Source: Deinococcus budaensis | GTDB taxonomy: Bacteria; Deinococcota; Deinococci; Deinococcales; Deinococcaceae | Reading direction: 5' to 3' | DNA: 64,000 bases | NCBI RefSeq assembly: GCF_014201885.1 | Contig: NZ_JACHFN010000001.1 | Coordinates: forward strand, 434,001-498,000 | In this document: positions 1-12,396 of the stretch, piece after piece | How positions within the stretch are numbered: position 1 is the stretch's first letter | Layout of the letters: each line of letters starts with the position of its first letter | The notes under the pieces: model-generated | The model's input: only the letters and a program-made list of their open reading frames with translations | Databases searched by the model: none | Told to the model about the DNA's origin: nothing | Made by a program: the position numbers and the translations under genes

Positions 1-109
1 CGGCGGTGTCGGTGTTCGTCATCGACTGCACGACGATGGGGTGCTGGCTTCCCACGGGCACGTGGCCCACCCAACTGGTCACGGTCTGGCGGCGCGGCGT
101 CGGCGTCAT
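1..109 (-). CDS. ispG: 4-hydroxy-3-methylbut-2-enyl diphosphate synthase, 5' end only
   Basis: This is the N-terminal 36 codons of a gene that runs off the left edge. The translation contains [20 protein letters not shown], which is the conserved opening of IspG/GcpE. That iron-sulfur enzyme makes HMBPP in the MEP isoprenoid pathway, in the cytoplasm. The start is ATG at 109, and no strong Shine-Dalgarno sequence precedes it. It lies 71 nt downstream of the BMP-family gene on the same strand and may be co-transcribed with it. Only the first tenth of the protein is present, so catalytic cysteines cannot be checked. Confidence 0.85.
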   Translation of the reverse strand, partial: MTPTPRRQTVTSWVGHVPVGSQHPIVVQSMTNTDTA

Positions 110-126
110 AGGGGGTCAGTCTACCT

Positions 127-154
127 GGGGGCCGGGGGCGGGTTCCGGGTCGGG
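127..154 (+). other. G-tract cluster (possible G-quadruplex)
   Basis: Five runs of 3 to 5 G (127-131, 134-138, 140-142, 147-149, 152-154) with short loops lie between the BMP gene and ispG. The G-rich strand is the one not used as mRNA here, so any effect would be at the DNA level. Such runs are frequent in very GC-rich genomes. Confidence 0.3.
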
Positions 155-180
155 TGTCACGGGCAGGGGACGCGCGGGCG

Positions 181-1293
181 TCAGCGCGAGGGCACTTGCA
201 ACGTGCCGCCTACGATCAGGGCCTGAATCTTGTCGAGGTTGGCCTGGAGGACGGGGGGAATCAGGGCCTGGTTGTAGCGGTCCACCGCCAGCCCGACCCC
301 GCCGTTGCTCAGGCCGAAGGAGCGGTCGCCGCTGCGCCAGGGGCGGCCCTCGGCCACATCCTTGACGACCGTGTACACGGCGTTGTCCACCCGCTTGAGC
401 ATGGAGGTCAGGCCGTGGTTGAGGGTCTGCGGGTTGCCGTCGAAGTCGCCCAGGCGGTTTTGGTTGGTGTCCACCCCGATAAAGAAGGTGGGGCGGCTCT
501 CGCCCGCGCAGGCTTTTTGCTCGGCGGCGCTGCGCGGCACCCCCGCGTAGGGGTCGGCGCGGAACTTGAGGCCCCTGGGCAGGGCGGCGGCCTTGAGGCA
601 GGGCTGGGCACGAATCTGGTCGATCACGCCCTGGCCGCTGGCCCCCGCCGCCGTATAGATGATGTCGGTGCCGCTCCTCAGCAAAGTGGCGGCGAGTTGC
701 CGGGCCGCCGCCGGGTTGCTGAACCCCTGGCTGGTCGAGTCCACATACAGGCCCGTGACCCGGCACTCGGGGCAGCCGAACGCCACCCCGGCCTCGAAGC
801 CCGCCTGAAAACGCCGGATCACCGGGAGATCGGTGCCCCCGATAAACCCGACCCGCCCGGTGGCGCTCTGCTTGCCCGCCAGATACCCGGCCAGAAAGCT
901 GCCTTCGTGCTCGCGAAAGCGCAGGCCGACCGTGTTCGGCCCCTTGGGCAGGTCGTCCACCACGATAAAGCGGGTGTCGGGTGCCCCGGCGGCGGCGGCG
1001 GTGATCGCCGCGTTGTTCGCAAAACCCACCCCGATCACCACCCGCGACCCGGAACGCACCAGCCCCGGAATGCCCGCGCCGACCTCGCCGAGCTGGCGCG
1101 GCTCGAACACCCGCACCTCGCCGCCCGTGTCGGCCACCGCACGCTGCACGCCCTGGTACACCGACTGGTTGAACCCCTGGTCCTGACGGCCCCCCAGGTC
1201 GAACCCGATGCCCACCGTGAAGGCGGCGGCGTGGGCCGTGCCCAGCAGCAAGACCGGAGTGAACGCCAGCGGCCAGCTTGAAATGCGCTTCAT
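181..1293 (-). CDS. BMP-family ABC transporter substrate-binding protein (paralogue 1)
   Basis: This 370-residue protein begins with a signal peptide (MKRISSWPLAFTPVLLLGTAHA). It continues with the BMP/Med/PnrA fold signatures FDLGGRQDQGFNQS near the N-terminus and FIGVDTNQNRLGDFD near residue 270. Family members bind nucleosides or related ligands outside the membrane for an ABC importer. No permease or ATPase gene is adjacent, so it is an orphan here. It is clearly paralogous to the protein at 9626-10735, sharing the segment LNHGLTSMLKRVDNAVY and a segment between two cysteines before the GVD motif. It has no lipobox cysteine at the signal cleavage site. The ligand is not predictable from the sequence. 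Confidence 0.85.
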   Translation of the reverse strand: MKRISSWPLAFTPVLLLGTAHAAAFTVGIGFDLGGRQDQGFNQSVYQGVQRAVADTGGEVRVFEPRQLGEVGAGIPGLVRSGSRVVIGVGFANNAAITAAAAGAPDTRFIVVDDLPKGPNTVGLRFREHEGSFLAGYLAGKQSATGRVGFIGGTDLPVIRRFQAGFEAGVAFGCPECRVTGLYVDSTSQGFSNPAAARQLAATLLRSGTDIIYTAAGASGQGVIDQIRAQPCLKAAALPRGLKFRADPYAGVPRSAAEQKACAGESRPTFFIGVDTNQNRLGDFDGNPQTLNHGLTSMLKRVDNAVYTVVKDVAEGRPWRSGDRSFGLSNGGVGLAVDRYNQALIPPVLQANLDKIQALIVGGTLQVPSR

Positions 1294-1460
1294 GTCTCAT
1301 CTTTCCGGCGCTTTTCTTACGTTCTCCTTACGGGGAGGCCGCCGCGCCGGGGGGTGGGGGGAGGGAGAGCGCAGCGGCCCCGCCCCCGGCCCCCTTGACG
1401 CCCTCCCCTCTGCCCCCCAGACTTGGCCGCAGGGCCGCACAGGCCCCACCACAACGCGAA

Positions 1461-1473
1461 GGCAACGCTTGCC
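1461..1473. promoter_or_regulatory. Short palindrome upstream of the neopullulanase gene
   Basis: GGCAACGCTTGCC is a perfect inverted repeat with arms GGCAA and TTGCC around CGC, followed at 1471-1481 by the palindrome GCCCGCCGGGC. It lies about 85 bp before the start of the GH13 gene in an otherwise gene-free 265-bp stretch. It could be an operator for a sugar regulator. No clear -10 box could be fixed relative to it. Confidence 0.25.
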
Positions 1474-1558
1474 CGCCGGGCACGACCTCTTCCGGAACCA
1501 GGAGGGGGCACGTGTGCGGCGGGCGGGTCTGTCGGGGGACCACCAGGGGGGACACAGG

Positions 1559-3385
1559 ATGACGGGACGAGACAGGGCGGGAGAGCAGGCCTGGCACGAC
1601 CACACGCCGGGGTACACGGAGCGGCTGGGCGCGGCGCAGGGCGAGGCAGTGCGGGTCCGGGTGCGGGTCACCCTGCCGGTCACGGGCGTGCAGCTCAAGT
1701 TCGTGCGGGTGGGCGAGGTCGAGACCGCCCAGGCGCGCGAGGTGGAGCTTCCCGGCTCCGCCGGGCGCTGGTTCGAGGCCGAGCTGCCGGTTCACGCCTC
1801 CAGGGTGCGCTACGCCTGGACCCTGCTTTTCGAGGGCGACCACCTCAGCCTGACGGCGCTGGGGCTGCACCACACCCGCCGGGGCTTTCGCGACTGGTTT
1901 CAGTACCTCGCCGGGCACGTGTCCCCCGAGTGGGCCTGGCGCAGCGTCTTCTACCAGGTCTTTCCCGACCGCTTTCGCAACGGCGACCCCGGCAACGACG
2001 TCAGGGACGGCGAGTACGAGTACCAGGGCCGCCCGGTCGAGCGCGCCGGGTGGGGCACGCCGGTCACCAAGGCAGGCGACATCCACGCCCACTACGGCGG
2101 CGACCTCAACGGGGTCACGCAGGCGCTGCCCTACCTGACCGACCTGGGCGTGAACGGGCTGTGGCTCACGCCGATCTTCGTCAGCCCGTCGAACCACCGC
2201 TACGACATCACCGACTACCGCCGGGTCGATCCTCACCTGGGGGGCGAGGCGGCCTGGGACGAACTGGTGGGCGCAGCGGACGCGGCGGGCGTGCGGATCG
2301 TGCTGGACGGGGTCTTTAACCACGTCGGCAACGAGCACGCGCTGTTTCAGGCGGCGCTGGCGAGCGAGGCGGCGCCCGAGCGTGCGCTCTTCACCTGGCG
2401 CGACGAGCCGAACAAACCGCCCTACCACGCTTTTTTCGACCTGCCGACCCTGCCCAAGATCGACTACCGGGCGCCGGAAGCGGTGCAGGAATTCCTGAAC
2501 GGGGAAGAAAGCGTGGTCCGCTTCTGGCTGCGCCGGGGCGCCTCGGGCTGGCGGCTGGACGTGGCGCACATGCTGGGCGCGGGCGGCACCGACGAGGACA
2601 ACCTTCCGCTGCACCGGGCGCTGAAGGCGGCAGCGAGGGAAGAGAGAGCAGACGCCTACGTGTTCGGCGAACGCTTCTTCGACCCCGAGCACGCCCTCGA
2701 CGGCCAGGGCGAGGACGGCGCGATGAACTACCACGGCTTCGGCCTGCCGGTGATGCAGTGGCTGAGCGGCGAGAGTCACTACGGGGTGCCCAGCCGTCTG
2801 GGCGGCACGGAACTCGCGGATCTGCTGCACGACGCCCACCACGCGCTGGCCCCGCAGGTGGCGCTGAGCATGTTCAACCTGCTCGAATCGCACGACATCG
2901 CGCGGGCGCTGTTCCGATTGGACGAGGACCGCACCCGCTTTCTGGCGGCCTTTACCCTCCTGATGGGCTATCCCGGCGTGCCCTGCACCTACTACGGCTC
3001 GGAAATCGGCCTCAGCCAGCACACGCCCGGCATGATGCCGTGGTGCCGCGAGAGCATGCCCTGGGACGAGGCGCAGTGGGACCTGGGGCTGCGCGAGCAG
3101 GTGCGCGCCCGGATCGGGGTGCGCCGGGAGACCCGCGTGCTGCAAGAAGGCAGCCTGCGTTTCCTGCCTGCCGGAGAGGACGCCCTGGCCCTGCTGCGCG
3201 AGTACACGGGCGCGGACGGGCGGGCCGAGCGGGCGCTGGTGCTGGCGAGCCGCCTTTCCGGGGCGCACCCGGTCACCCTGAGCCTTCCGGCGGGCGAGTG
3301 GCGGGACCCGCTGGGCGGCGAGACGGTGCCGGGCGGCGAGGTCACGCTGGACGCGGCGGGCGGGCGCCTGCTGCTTCAGGGCTAG
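1559..3385 (+). CDS. GH13 neopullulanase / cyclomaltodextrinase-type alpha-amylase
   Basis: This 608-residue glycoside hydrolase likely cleaves alpha-1,4 links in cyclodextrins, pullulan or maltodextrins in the cytoplasm, as there is no signal peptide. An N-terminal beta-rich domain of about 120 residues (CBM34-like position) precedes the TIM barrel, which starts at SVFYQVFPDRFRNGD. The catalytic triad is visible: Asp334 in GWRLDVAH, Glu371 in VFGERF and Asp446 in LLESHD. The chosen ATG has a strong Shine-Dalgarno run AGGGGGG 7 nt upstream. The reading frame is open further upstream but that part looks non-coding. The last 44 bp overlap the convergent kinase-like gene. The exact substrate remains uncertain among the GH13_20-like activities. 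Confidence 0.88.
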   Translation: MTGRDRAGEQAWHDHTPGYTERLGAAQGEAVRVRVRVTLPVTGVQLKFVRVGEVETAQAREVELPGSAGRWFEAELPVHASRVRYAWTLLFEGDHLSLTALGLHHTRRGFRDWFQYLAGHVSPEWAWRSVFYQVFPDRFRNGDPGNDVRDGEYEYQGRPVERAGWGTPVTKAGDIHAHYGGDLNGVTQALPYLTDLGVNGLWLTPIFVSPSNHRYDITDYRRVDPHLGGEAAWDELVGAADAAGVRIVLDGVFNHVGNEHALFQAALASEAAPERALFTWRDEPNKPPYHAFFDLPTLPKIDYRAPEAVQEFLNGEESVVRFWLRRGASGWRLDVAHMLGAGGTDEDNLPLHRALKAAAREERADAYVFGERFFDPEHALDGQGEDGAMNYHGFGLPVMQWLSGESHYGVPSRLGGTELADLLHDAHHALAPQVALSMFNLLESHDIARALFRLDEDRTRFLAAFTLLMGYPGVPCTYYGSEIGLSQHTPGMMPWCRESMPWDEAQWDLGLREQVRARIGVRRETRVLQEGSLRFLPAGEDALALLREYTGADGRAERALVLASRLSGAHPVTLSLPAGEWRDPLGGETVPGGEVTLDAAGGRLLLQG

Positions 3386-3911
3386 GGTCAGGGTCCGGGG
3401 CGAGGGCCGAGAGCCAGCGGGCGGCCTCGCGCGGGGTCCGCAGGCGCACGACCCGCAGGTGGGGGAATGCGGCGATCTGGCGGGGCGTGTCGCGGCGGCG
3501 TTTCCAATGGGTGCGGAAAAACCAGACCAGGATGCTGTCGCGGCTGAGGGTCTGGCGCAGGCGCTCGCGGTTGCCGTTCCACAGCTCCTCCCGCGTCACG
3601 TTGCGCCGCAGGGTGCGCCTCAGGAGCCGCCCGAACACCACTGGGGCGGGGTAGTCCAGCCACACCAGCGTGTCGGCCCGCGCCCAGCCCAGGTCGCGGG
3701 CCTTGGTGTAGTTGCCGTCCATCACCCAGGCGCCCCCGGCGGTGAAGGCGGCCACCTGCGCACGAAACTCCTCCAGGGGCGCCTCCTGCCAGCCGGGCAG
3801 GTGGTACCAGGCGTCCTGCTCGCCGCAGGGCAGGCCCAGCCGGGCGGCCAGGGCGCGGGCCAGGGTCGTCTTGCCACTGCCGGTCGTTCCGATCACGAGG
3901 ATGCGCTGCAT
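3342..3911 (-). CDS. P-loop kinase, adenylate kinase / topology-modulation (FlaR)-like
   Basis: This 189-residue protein opens directly with a Walker A motif (ILVIGTTGSGKTT, residues about 4-16). It continues with features of the small AdK-like or FlaR-type kinases: DAWYHLPGW, VMDGNYTKARDLGW, LVWLDYP, and an Arg-rich lid region RTLRRNVTREELWNGNRE. The phosphate acceptor is unknown. The start is ATG at 3911, placed by the P-loop position. The 3' end overlaps the GH13 gene tail to tail by 44 bp, so the two transcripts are complementary at their ends. The C-terminal tail is proline rich and probably unstructured. Confidence 0.75.
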   Translation of the reverse strand: MQRILVIGTTGSGKTTLARALAARLGLPCGEQDAWYHLPGWQEAPLEEFRAQVAAFTAGGAWVMDGNYTKARDLGWARADTLVWLDYPAPVVFGRLLRRTLRRNVTREELWNGNRERLRQTLSRDSILVWFFRTHWKRRRDTPRQIAAFPHLRVVRLRTPREAARWLSALAPDPDPSPEAAGARPPRPA

Positions 3912-4006
3912 GGACGGCAGGAGAGCATGGCGGCGGGGGCGGGGGCATCCGCCGCCTGGCCTGCTGCGGGCCGTGGCCCCCGCCAGGACGAACCTGCGAT
4001 CCGTAT

Positions 4007-4012
4007 TACACT
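4007..4012 (+). promoter_or_regulatory. -10-like box TACACT before the 125-residue unknown gene
   Basis: TACACT fits the TANNNT -10 pattern and ends 10 nt before the ATG at 4023. No Shine-Dalgarno sequence is present. This suggests a nearly leaderless transcript. Confidence 0.35.
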
Positions 4013-4022
4013 GCCGCTTGAC

Positions 4023-4400
<378 letters not shown>

Positions 4401-4408
4401 GCTGAGCC

Positions 4409-4975
4409 TCAGAGGGGCCTGCGCGCGTCGAGAATCAGCGACACGAAGCCGAGCCGCCCATCCCGGTTGCGGTGGTCGAGGCGCCGGGAGCGGTAGACCG
4501 GGCCGGTGCCCACGTCCCAGTCGCGGGCATGAAAGCGCCCGGCCTCGTCGCAATATTCGAGCAGCTCGACCTCGAAACCCGCGCGCCCGAAGACGTCCAT
4601 AAGCAGCCGGAAATCGTAGACGATCTGGTGGTCGGCGGCCGGGTGGTCCGCCGGGCCGGGGCCGCCGACCTGGACCGTGCGCTGGTACTCGGGGTCCGGG
4701 AAGTTGGCGTCGGGCACGGCGACGCGCAGGAACCCGCCGGGCTTCAGAAAGTCGAAGCACAGGCGGGCAGCGGCGCGGCCTTGTGCCTCGGTCAGGTGTT
4801 CCCAGACGTGTTCGCACAGCAGGGCGTCCGCGCGGCGCTCCCCGAACCAGGCTTCCCAGGTCGAGCGGCCAAGCAGGTCGAGGTCCTCCCGCCCGGTGGG
4901 AATCCAGCCGTCCCAGCGCTGCTCGCCCGCGCCGAGGATCACGCGCAGCCTGCCGGAGCCAGCCCCGCCGTTCAC
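4409..4975 (-). CDS. Class I SAM-dependent methyltransferase
   Basis: This 188-residue protein has a Rossmann methyltransferase layout. A glycine-rich first strand region (RVILGAGEQRWDGW) is followed by an acidic ligand loop (REDLDLL), CEHVWEHLT, and FLKPGGFLRVAVPD, a typical post-motif strand. These SAM-binding features resemble the methyltransferase-11 type, and the substrate is unknown. Translation likely begins at GTG 4975, which overlaps the stop of the upstream DUF212 gene in the 4-bp junction GTGA, implying coupling. It has no signal peptide. Confidence 0.75.
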   Translation of the reverse strand: MNGGAGSGRLRVILGAGEQRWDGWIPTGREDLDLLGRSTWEAWFGERRADALLCEHVWEHLTEAQGRAAARLCFDFLKPGGFLRVAVPDANFPDPEYQRTVQVGGPGPADHPAADHQIVYDFRLLMDVFGRAGFEVELLEYCDEAGRFHARDWDVGTGPVYRSRRLDHRNRDGRLGFVSLILDARRPL

Positions 4976-5433
4976 AACACCAGAAAGGCCAGCAGGCCCG
5001 CCGCGACGCCGATCAACACGCCCGCCAGCACCTCCAGGTAGGTGTGGCCCAGCAGCACCCGCAGGGGCAGCGGCGCGAAGCCCTCGCGGACCACGGCGCG
5101 CAGTTCCTCGACCAGTTCGTTGAGCAGCCGGGCCTGGATGCCGCTGGAGTGCCGAACGCCGGTCGCGTCGTACATCACGATCAACGCGAACACGGCGCTG
5201 GCGGCAAACAGCGGGCTGCCCAGGCCCTGGGTCAGGGCCACCCCGGTGGTGAGGGCCGCCACCATCGCGGAGTGGCTGCTGGGCATGCCGCCCGTTTCCA
5301 TAAAGGCGGCGGGGCGCCAGCGGCCTTCGAGCAGCAGGATCAACAGGACCTTGAGCACCTGCGCCCCGGTCGACGCGAGGACGGCGGTCCACAGCCAGCG
5401 GTTGCCAAACAGATCTTCGAGCGGGGGAGTCAC
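4972..5433 (-). CDS. Divergent PAP2 family (DUF212, YuiD-like) membrane protein
   Basis: This 153-residue hydrophobic protein carries GGMPSSHSAMVAALTTG and VMYDATGVRHSSGIQA, the two motifs of the DUF212/YuiD family. The family is related to acid phosphatases and haloperoxidases. About four membrane segments are visible, including the C-terminal LGHTYLEVLAGVLIGVAAG. It may dephosphorylate a lipid phosphate, but that is inference. The start is GTG 5433 with a TAAACT box 9 nt upstream. It forms a two-gene unit with the downstream methyltransferase through a GTGA overlap. Confidence 0.8.
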   Translation of the reverse strand: MTPPLEDLFGNRWLWTAVLASTGAQVLKVLLILLLEGRWRPAAFMETGGMPSSHSAMVAALTTGVALTQGLGSPLFAASAVFALIVMYDATGVRHSSGIQARLLNELVEELRAVVREGFAPLPLRVLLGHTYLEVLAGVLIGVAAGLLAFLVL

Positions 5434-5445
5434 GCGGCGTGAAGT

Positions 5446-6326
5446 TTAGCGCGCAGAGGCCCCGGGCACACGCCGTCCGGCCTGCATCTCGGCGGCCGTG
5501 ACGGTGTTGGCGAGCAGCGCCGCGATGGTCAGCGGCCCGACACCCCCCGGCACGGGCGTGATCGCCCCCGCGACGCCCGCCACGTCGGGATGGACATCCC
5601 CGGTGAGGTGCGCCTTGCCCCCCGGGCCGCCGGGCACCCGGTTGATGCCCACGTCGATCACGGTGGCGCCGGGGCGCACCATTTCCGGGGTGATCAGGTG
5701 CGGCTGGCCCACCGCGACCACCAGGAGGTCGGCCTCGCGGGTCACGGCGCCCAGGTCGCGGGTGCGCGAGTGCGCGAGGGTCACGGTCGCGTCGCGCGCG
5801 AGCAGCAGCGCCGCCGTGGGCCGCCCGACGATCGGGCTGCGGCCCACCACCACGGCCCGCTGCCCCGCGACCGGAAGGCCGTAGAGGTCCAGCAGGTACA
5901 GGATTCCGGCGGGCGTGCAGGGGATCAGGGTGGGCCGACCCGCCCACAGCTCGCCCACGTTGAGGGGATGAAAGCCGTCCACGTCCTTGCGGGGGTCGAT
6001 GGCGTGCAGCACCGCCTGCTCGGAGACGTGCGCGGGGAGGGGAAGCTGAACCAGGATGCCGCTGACCGCGTCGTCGGCGTTCAGCCGCGCGATCAGGGCC
6101 AGCAGCTCGGCCTGCGGGGTCGTTTCCGGCAGGGCGTACACGGCGCTGCCCAGGCCCACCTCGCGCGCCCGGCGGTCCTTGCCGCGCACGTAGCTCACGC
6201 TGGCGGGGTCGTCGCCCAGCCGCACCATCGCCAGGTGGGGGGGGCGGGGCAACCGGGCGGCGCGGGCCGCCACATCCGAGAGCAGCGCGTCGGCGGCCGG
6301 GGGGCCGGCCAGCACGCGGGCGGGGG

Positions 6327-6330
<4 letters not shown>
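5446..6330 (-). CDS. folD: Bifunctional methylenetetrahydrofolate dehydrogenase / cyclohydrolase
   Basis: FolD interconverts 5,10-methylene-THF and 10-formyl-THF, using NADP, for purine and formyl-Met synthesis in the cytosol. The 294-residue length is usual. Family motifs are present: [14 protein letters not shown] (with the catalytic Lys), [41 protein letters not shown] (nucleotide binding) and [15 protein letters not shown]. The start is GTG 6330, overlapping the nusB stop by GTGA. It is the last gene of the asp23-nusB-folD operon, an order also seen in Firmicutes. Confidence 0.96.
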
Positions 6331-7183
<853 letters not shown>

Positions 7184-7316
7184 AGTCTTGCGCCTCCGGA
7201 TAGGCCGCCCCTGAAAGCGGCCCGGCAATGGGGGACAGTGTAGCGGGGTGGGAGGGCGTCCGCATTGCGCGGGGCGCGGGCAGGAGAACACCGGTTCCCT
7301 GACCGCGCCCCGCAAC

Positions 7317-9395
<2,079 letters not shown>

Positions 9396-9401
9396 ACCCG
9401 G

Positions 9402-9407
9402 AGCGTA
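9402..9407 (-). promoter_or_regulatory. -10 box TACGCT of ligA (leaderless type)
   Basis: Read on the minus strand, TACGCT ends 6 nt before the ligA ATG. Transcription would start at or next to the start codon. No Shine-Dalgarno sequence is present. Confidence 0.6.
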
Positions 9408-9562
9408 GCACCGGCCTTTTGGGGGAGGTCGCCCCGGAGCGGGCCAGGCGGGCGGCGGCCTGAAGACCCGCTCAAGAAAGGCTGAGGGGACACGCGCCCC
9501 CTCTCTCATCCACGTCAGCTTGCAGCCATGTTGGACCGGGTATAGACAGGCGCCGATTTCCG

Positions 9563-9568
9563 TATACT
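9563..9568 (+). promoter_or_regulatory. Likely -10 box TATACT for the BMP-family gene
   Basis: TATACT lies 57 nt before the ATG at 9626 in a locally AT-richer stretch. It leaves room for a leader carrying the CGGAGGA ribosome site. No -35 with ideal spacing is obvious: TTGGAC at 9531-9536 is 26 bp away. Confidence 0.4.
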
Positions 9569-9625
9569 CTGTTTTGGGTTTTATCCCCCCACAGCTCAGC
9601 ACCCCCACTCCACCGGAGGAACACC

Positions 9626-10735
<1,110 letters not shown>

Positions 10736-10775
10736 GGTGCCCACCGGGTAGAGGCGCAAAACCCAGCACCTCCGT

Positions 10776-10816
10776 GGGGGGAAAGCAGGCCGGAAGGGGT
10801 CTGCTTTCCCCCCTTT
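10776..10816 (+). terminator. Intrinsic terminator after the BMP-family gene
   Basis: A perfect 13-bp stem is formed by GGGGGGAAAGCAG (10776-10788) and CTGCTTTCCCCCC (10801-10813), with a 12-nt loop and TTT after it. It separates the BMP gene from the sugar transporter operon. Confidence 0.8.
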
Positions 10817-10862
10817 CGCCGTTTGCCCCCGGGGGCGCGGCGCTGTCAAGCGGCCAGGCACA

Positions 10863-10891
10863 TTGACGCGCTTCATGAACGCCACTTAAAC
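10863..10891 (+). promoter_or_regulatory. Putative promoter of the sugar ABC transporter operon with a LacI-like operator
   Basis: TTGACG (10863-10868) and TTAAAC (10886-10891) are spaced by 17 bp. Overlapping the -35 is TGACGCGCTTCA (10864-10875), a CG-centred palindrome with 10 of 12 symmetric positions. It matches TGAnnCGnTTCA, the pattern also seen before the alpha-glucosidase gene. The predicted leader is about 120 nt. Confidence 0.45.
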
Positions 10892-11018
10892 TCCGGAGGT
10901 CAGACAATCAGGATCAGGGGCCGGGCCGCCGCCGCCCGCGTGACGCACCGTCTGCCCCCCCCCTGTTGCGGCAGTTCGCTGGCCGGTTCCGCTCTTCCAC
11001 GTGGCCCAGGAGGCTCCT

Positions 11019-12293
11019 ATGAAGCGTTTCGCCCTGCTGTCCCTGCTCGCGCTCGCCCCCGCCGCCGCCGCCCAGAGCAGCACCCTGTCGGGCACGGTGA
11101 CCATCTGGTCGTGGGACGTGGCCGCCAAGGCGCTGCAAAGCACCGTCCCCGGCTTCAACCGCAAGTATCCCAACGTGAAGGTGGAGGTCGTGGACCTCGG
11201 CAACCAGAACGTGTACGACCGCGGGCTGGCGGGGTGTGCGGCGGGGGGCGCGGACCTGCCCGACATCTACTCCATCGAGAACAACGAGGCCGAGGTGTTC
11301 TGGGCGCGCTTCCCGAACTGCTTTACCGATCTCAACACCCTGGGGGCGGACCGGCTGGTGCGGAACTTTCCAGCCTTCAAGTGGACCGAGCTGACGGCGG
11401 GCGGCAAGCGGTTCGCGATGCCCTGGGACTCCGGCCCGGTCGTGATGTTCTACCGCCGCGACCTGTACCAGCAGGCGGGCGTCAACCCGGCCAGCATCCG
11501 CACCTGGGACGACTTCATCGCGGCGGGGCGCCGGGTGAACACCCAGTTCGGCGGGCGGGTCAAGATGGCGACCATCGCCAACGGGCAAGACGACGAGTGG
11601 TTCCGGATGCTCGCCAACCAGAACGGCTGCTTTTACTTCGACAACGCGGGGCAACAGGTCACCGTCGCGCGGCCCGGCTGCGTGACGGCGCTGAACACCA
11701 TCAAGCGGCTCTACGACGCCAACGTGGTGGCGACCGGCGACTGGGGCGGGCAGATCACCAACGTGAAGGCGGGGCGCACCGCCAGCGCGATGTTCGGCGC
11801 GTGGTACGAGGGCACCATCCGCACCAACGCGCCCGACCAGCGCGGCAAGTGGGGCGTGTACCTGATGCCTGCCAGCCGCGCGGGCGGGCCGCGCGCGAGC
11901 AACCTGGGCGGCAGCGCCCTGGCGATTCCCGCGAGCAGCCGCAACAAGGCCGCCGCCTACGCTTTCCTGGAGCACGCGCTGGCGACGGCGGGCGGCCAGG
12001 CCACCATGCTGCGCTCGCAGGGGCTGGTGCCCAGCCTGCTGGCCGCCACCCGTGACCCCTACGTGGCGCAGCCGCAGCCGTACTGGGGCAACCAGCGCAT
12101 CTGGCAAACCATCCTGGGCACCCTGGGCGACGTGCCGCAGGCGCGCGGCACCCAGTACTTTCAGGATGCCCGCCAGATCATGATCGTGACCCAGGCGGAT
12201 TTCCTCAAGGGCCGCTACCGCACCGCGCAAGAAGCCTTGCAGGACGCGGCGCGCAAGATCAGCAGCGCCACCGGGTTGCCGGTCGCCCGGTAA
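11019..12293 (+). CDS. Sugar ABC transporter substrate-binding protein
   Basis: This 424-residue extracytoplasmic solute-binding protein is of the family-1 (MalE/UgpB-like) type. A signal peptide (MKRFALLSLLALAPAAAAQ) is followed by GTVTIWSWDVAAKALQ and FNRKYPNVKVEVV, with the hinge-region signature MPWDSGPVVMFYRRDLYQQAG. The ATG at 11019 has a perfect AGGAGG 5 nt upstream. Two permease genes and a GH42 beta-galactosidase follow in the same direction, so beta-galactosides or related oligosaccharides are plausible ligands. No ATPase is encoded in the operon. Internal cysteines (GLAGCAAGG, FPNCFTD, NQNGCFYF, RPGCVTA) may form disulfides. Confidence 0.9.
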   Translation: MKRFALLSLLALAPAAAAQSSTLSGTVTIWSWDVAAKALQSTVPGFNRKYPNVKVEVVDLGNQNVYDRGLAGCAAGGADLPDIYSIENNEAEVFWARFPNCFTDLNTLGADRLVRNFPAFKWTELTAGGKRFAMPWDSGPVVMFYRRDLYQQAGVNPASIRTWDDFIAAGRRVNTQFGGRVKMATIANGQDDEWFRMLANQNGCFYFDNAGQQVTVARPGCVTALNTIKRLYDANVVATGDWGGQITNVKAGRTASAMFGAWYEGTIRTNAPDQRGKWGVYLMPASRAGGPRASNLGGSALAIPASSRNKAAAYAFLEHALATAGGQATMLRSQGLVPSLLAATRDPYVAQPQPYWGNQRIWQTILGTLGDVPQARGTQYFQDARQIMIVTQADFLKGRYRTAQEALQDAARKISSATGLPVAR

Positions 12294-12312
12294 CTGCCGC
12301 CCGGTCGCCGAC

Positions 12313-12330
12313 GGGTGGGGCGGGGCGGGG
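12313..12330 (+). other. G-quadruplex motif between binding-protein and permease genes
   Basis: The tracts GGG, GGGG, GGGG and GGGG are separated by single-base loops (T, C, C). It is in the transcribed strand sense, so it could fold in the mRNA 20 nt after the binding-protein stop codon and affect the stability or relative expression of the two parts of the operon. Confidence 0.45.
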
Positions 12331-12396
12331 TCCAGCACGGCCTGCTCCTCCCCGCTCCTCGTTCTGAAGCCTGCCCCCGGCCCCCGAGGTTGACCC

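Noticed and set aside
154..1281. Long open frame opposite the first BMP gene
   Set aside because: It is a shadow frame caused by high GC. The minus-strand frame has a signal peptide and BMP motifs, and this one has no recognisable domain.
1328..3268. 646-codon open frame antisense to the neopullulanase gene
   Set aside because: The sense strand carries all GH13 catalytic motifs. The antisense product is low-complexity and His/Arg/Val rich with no domain.
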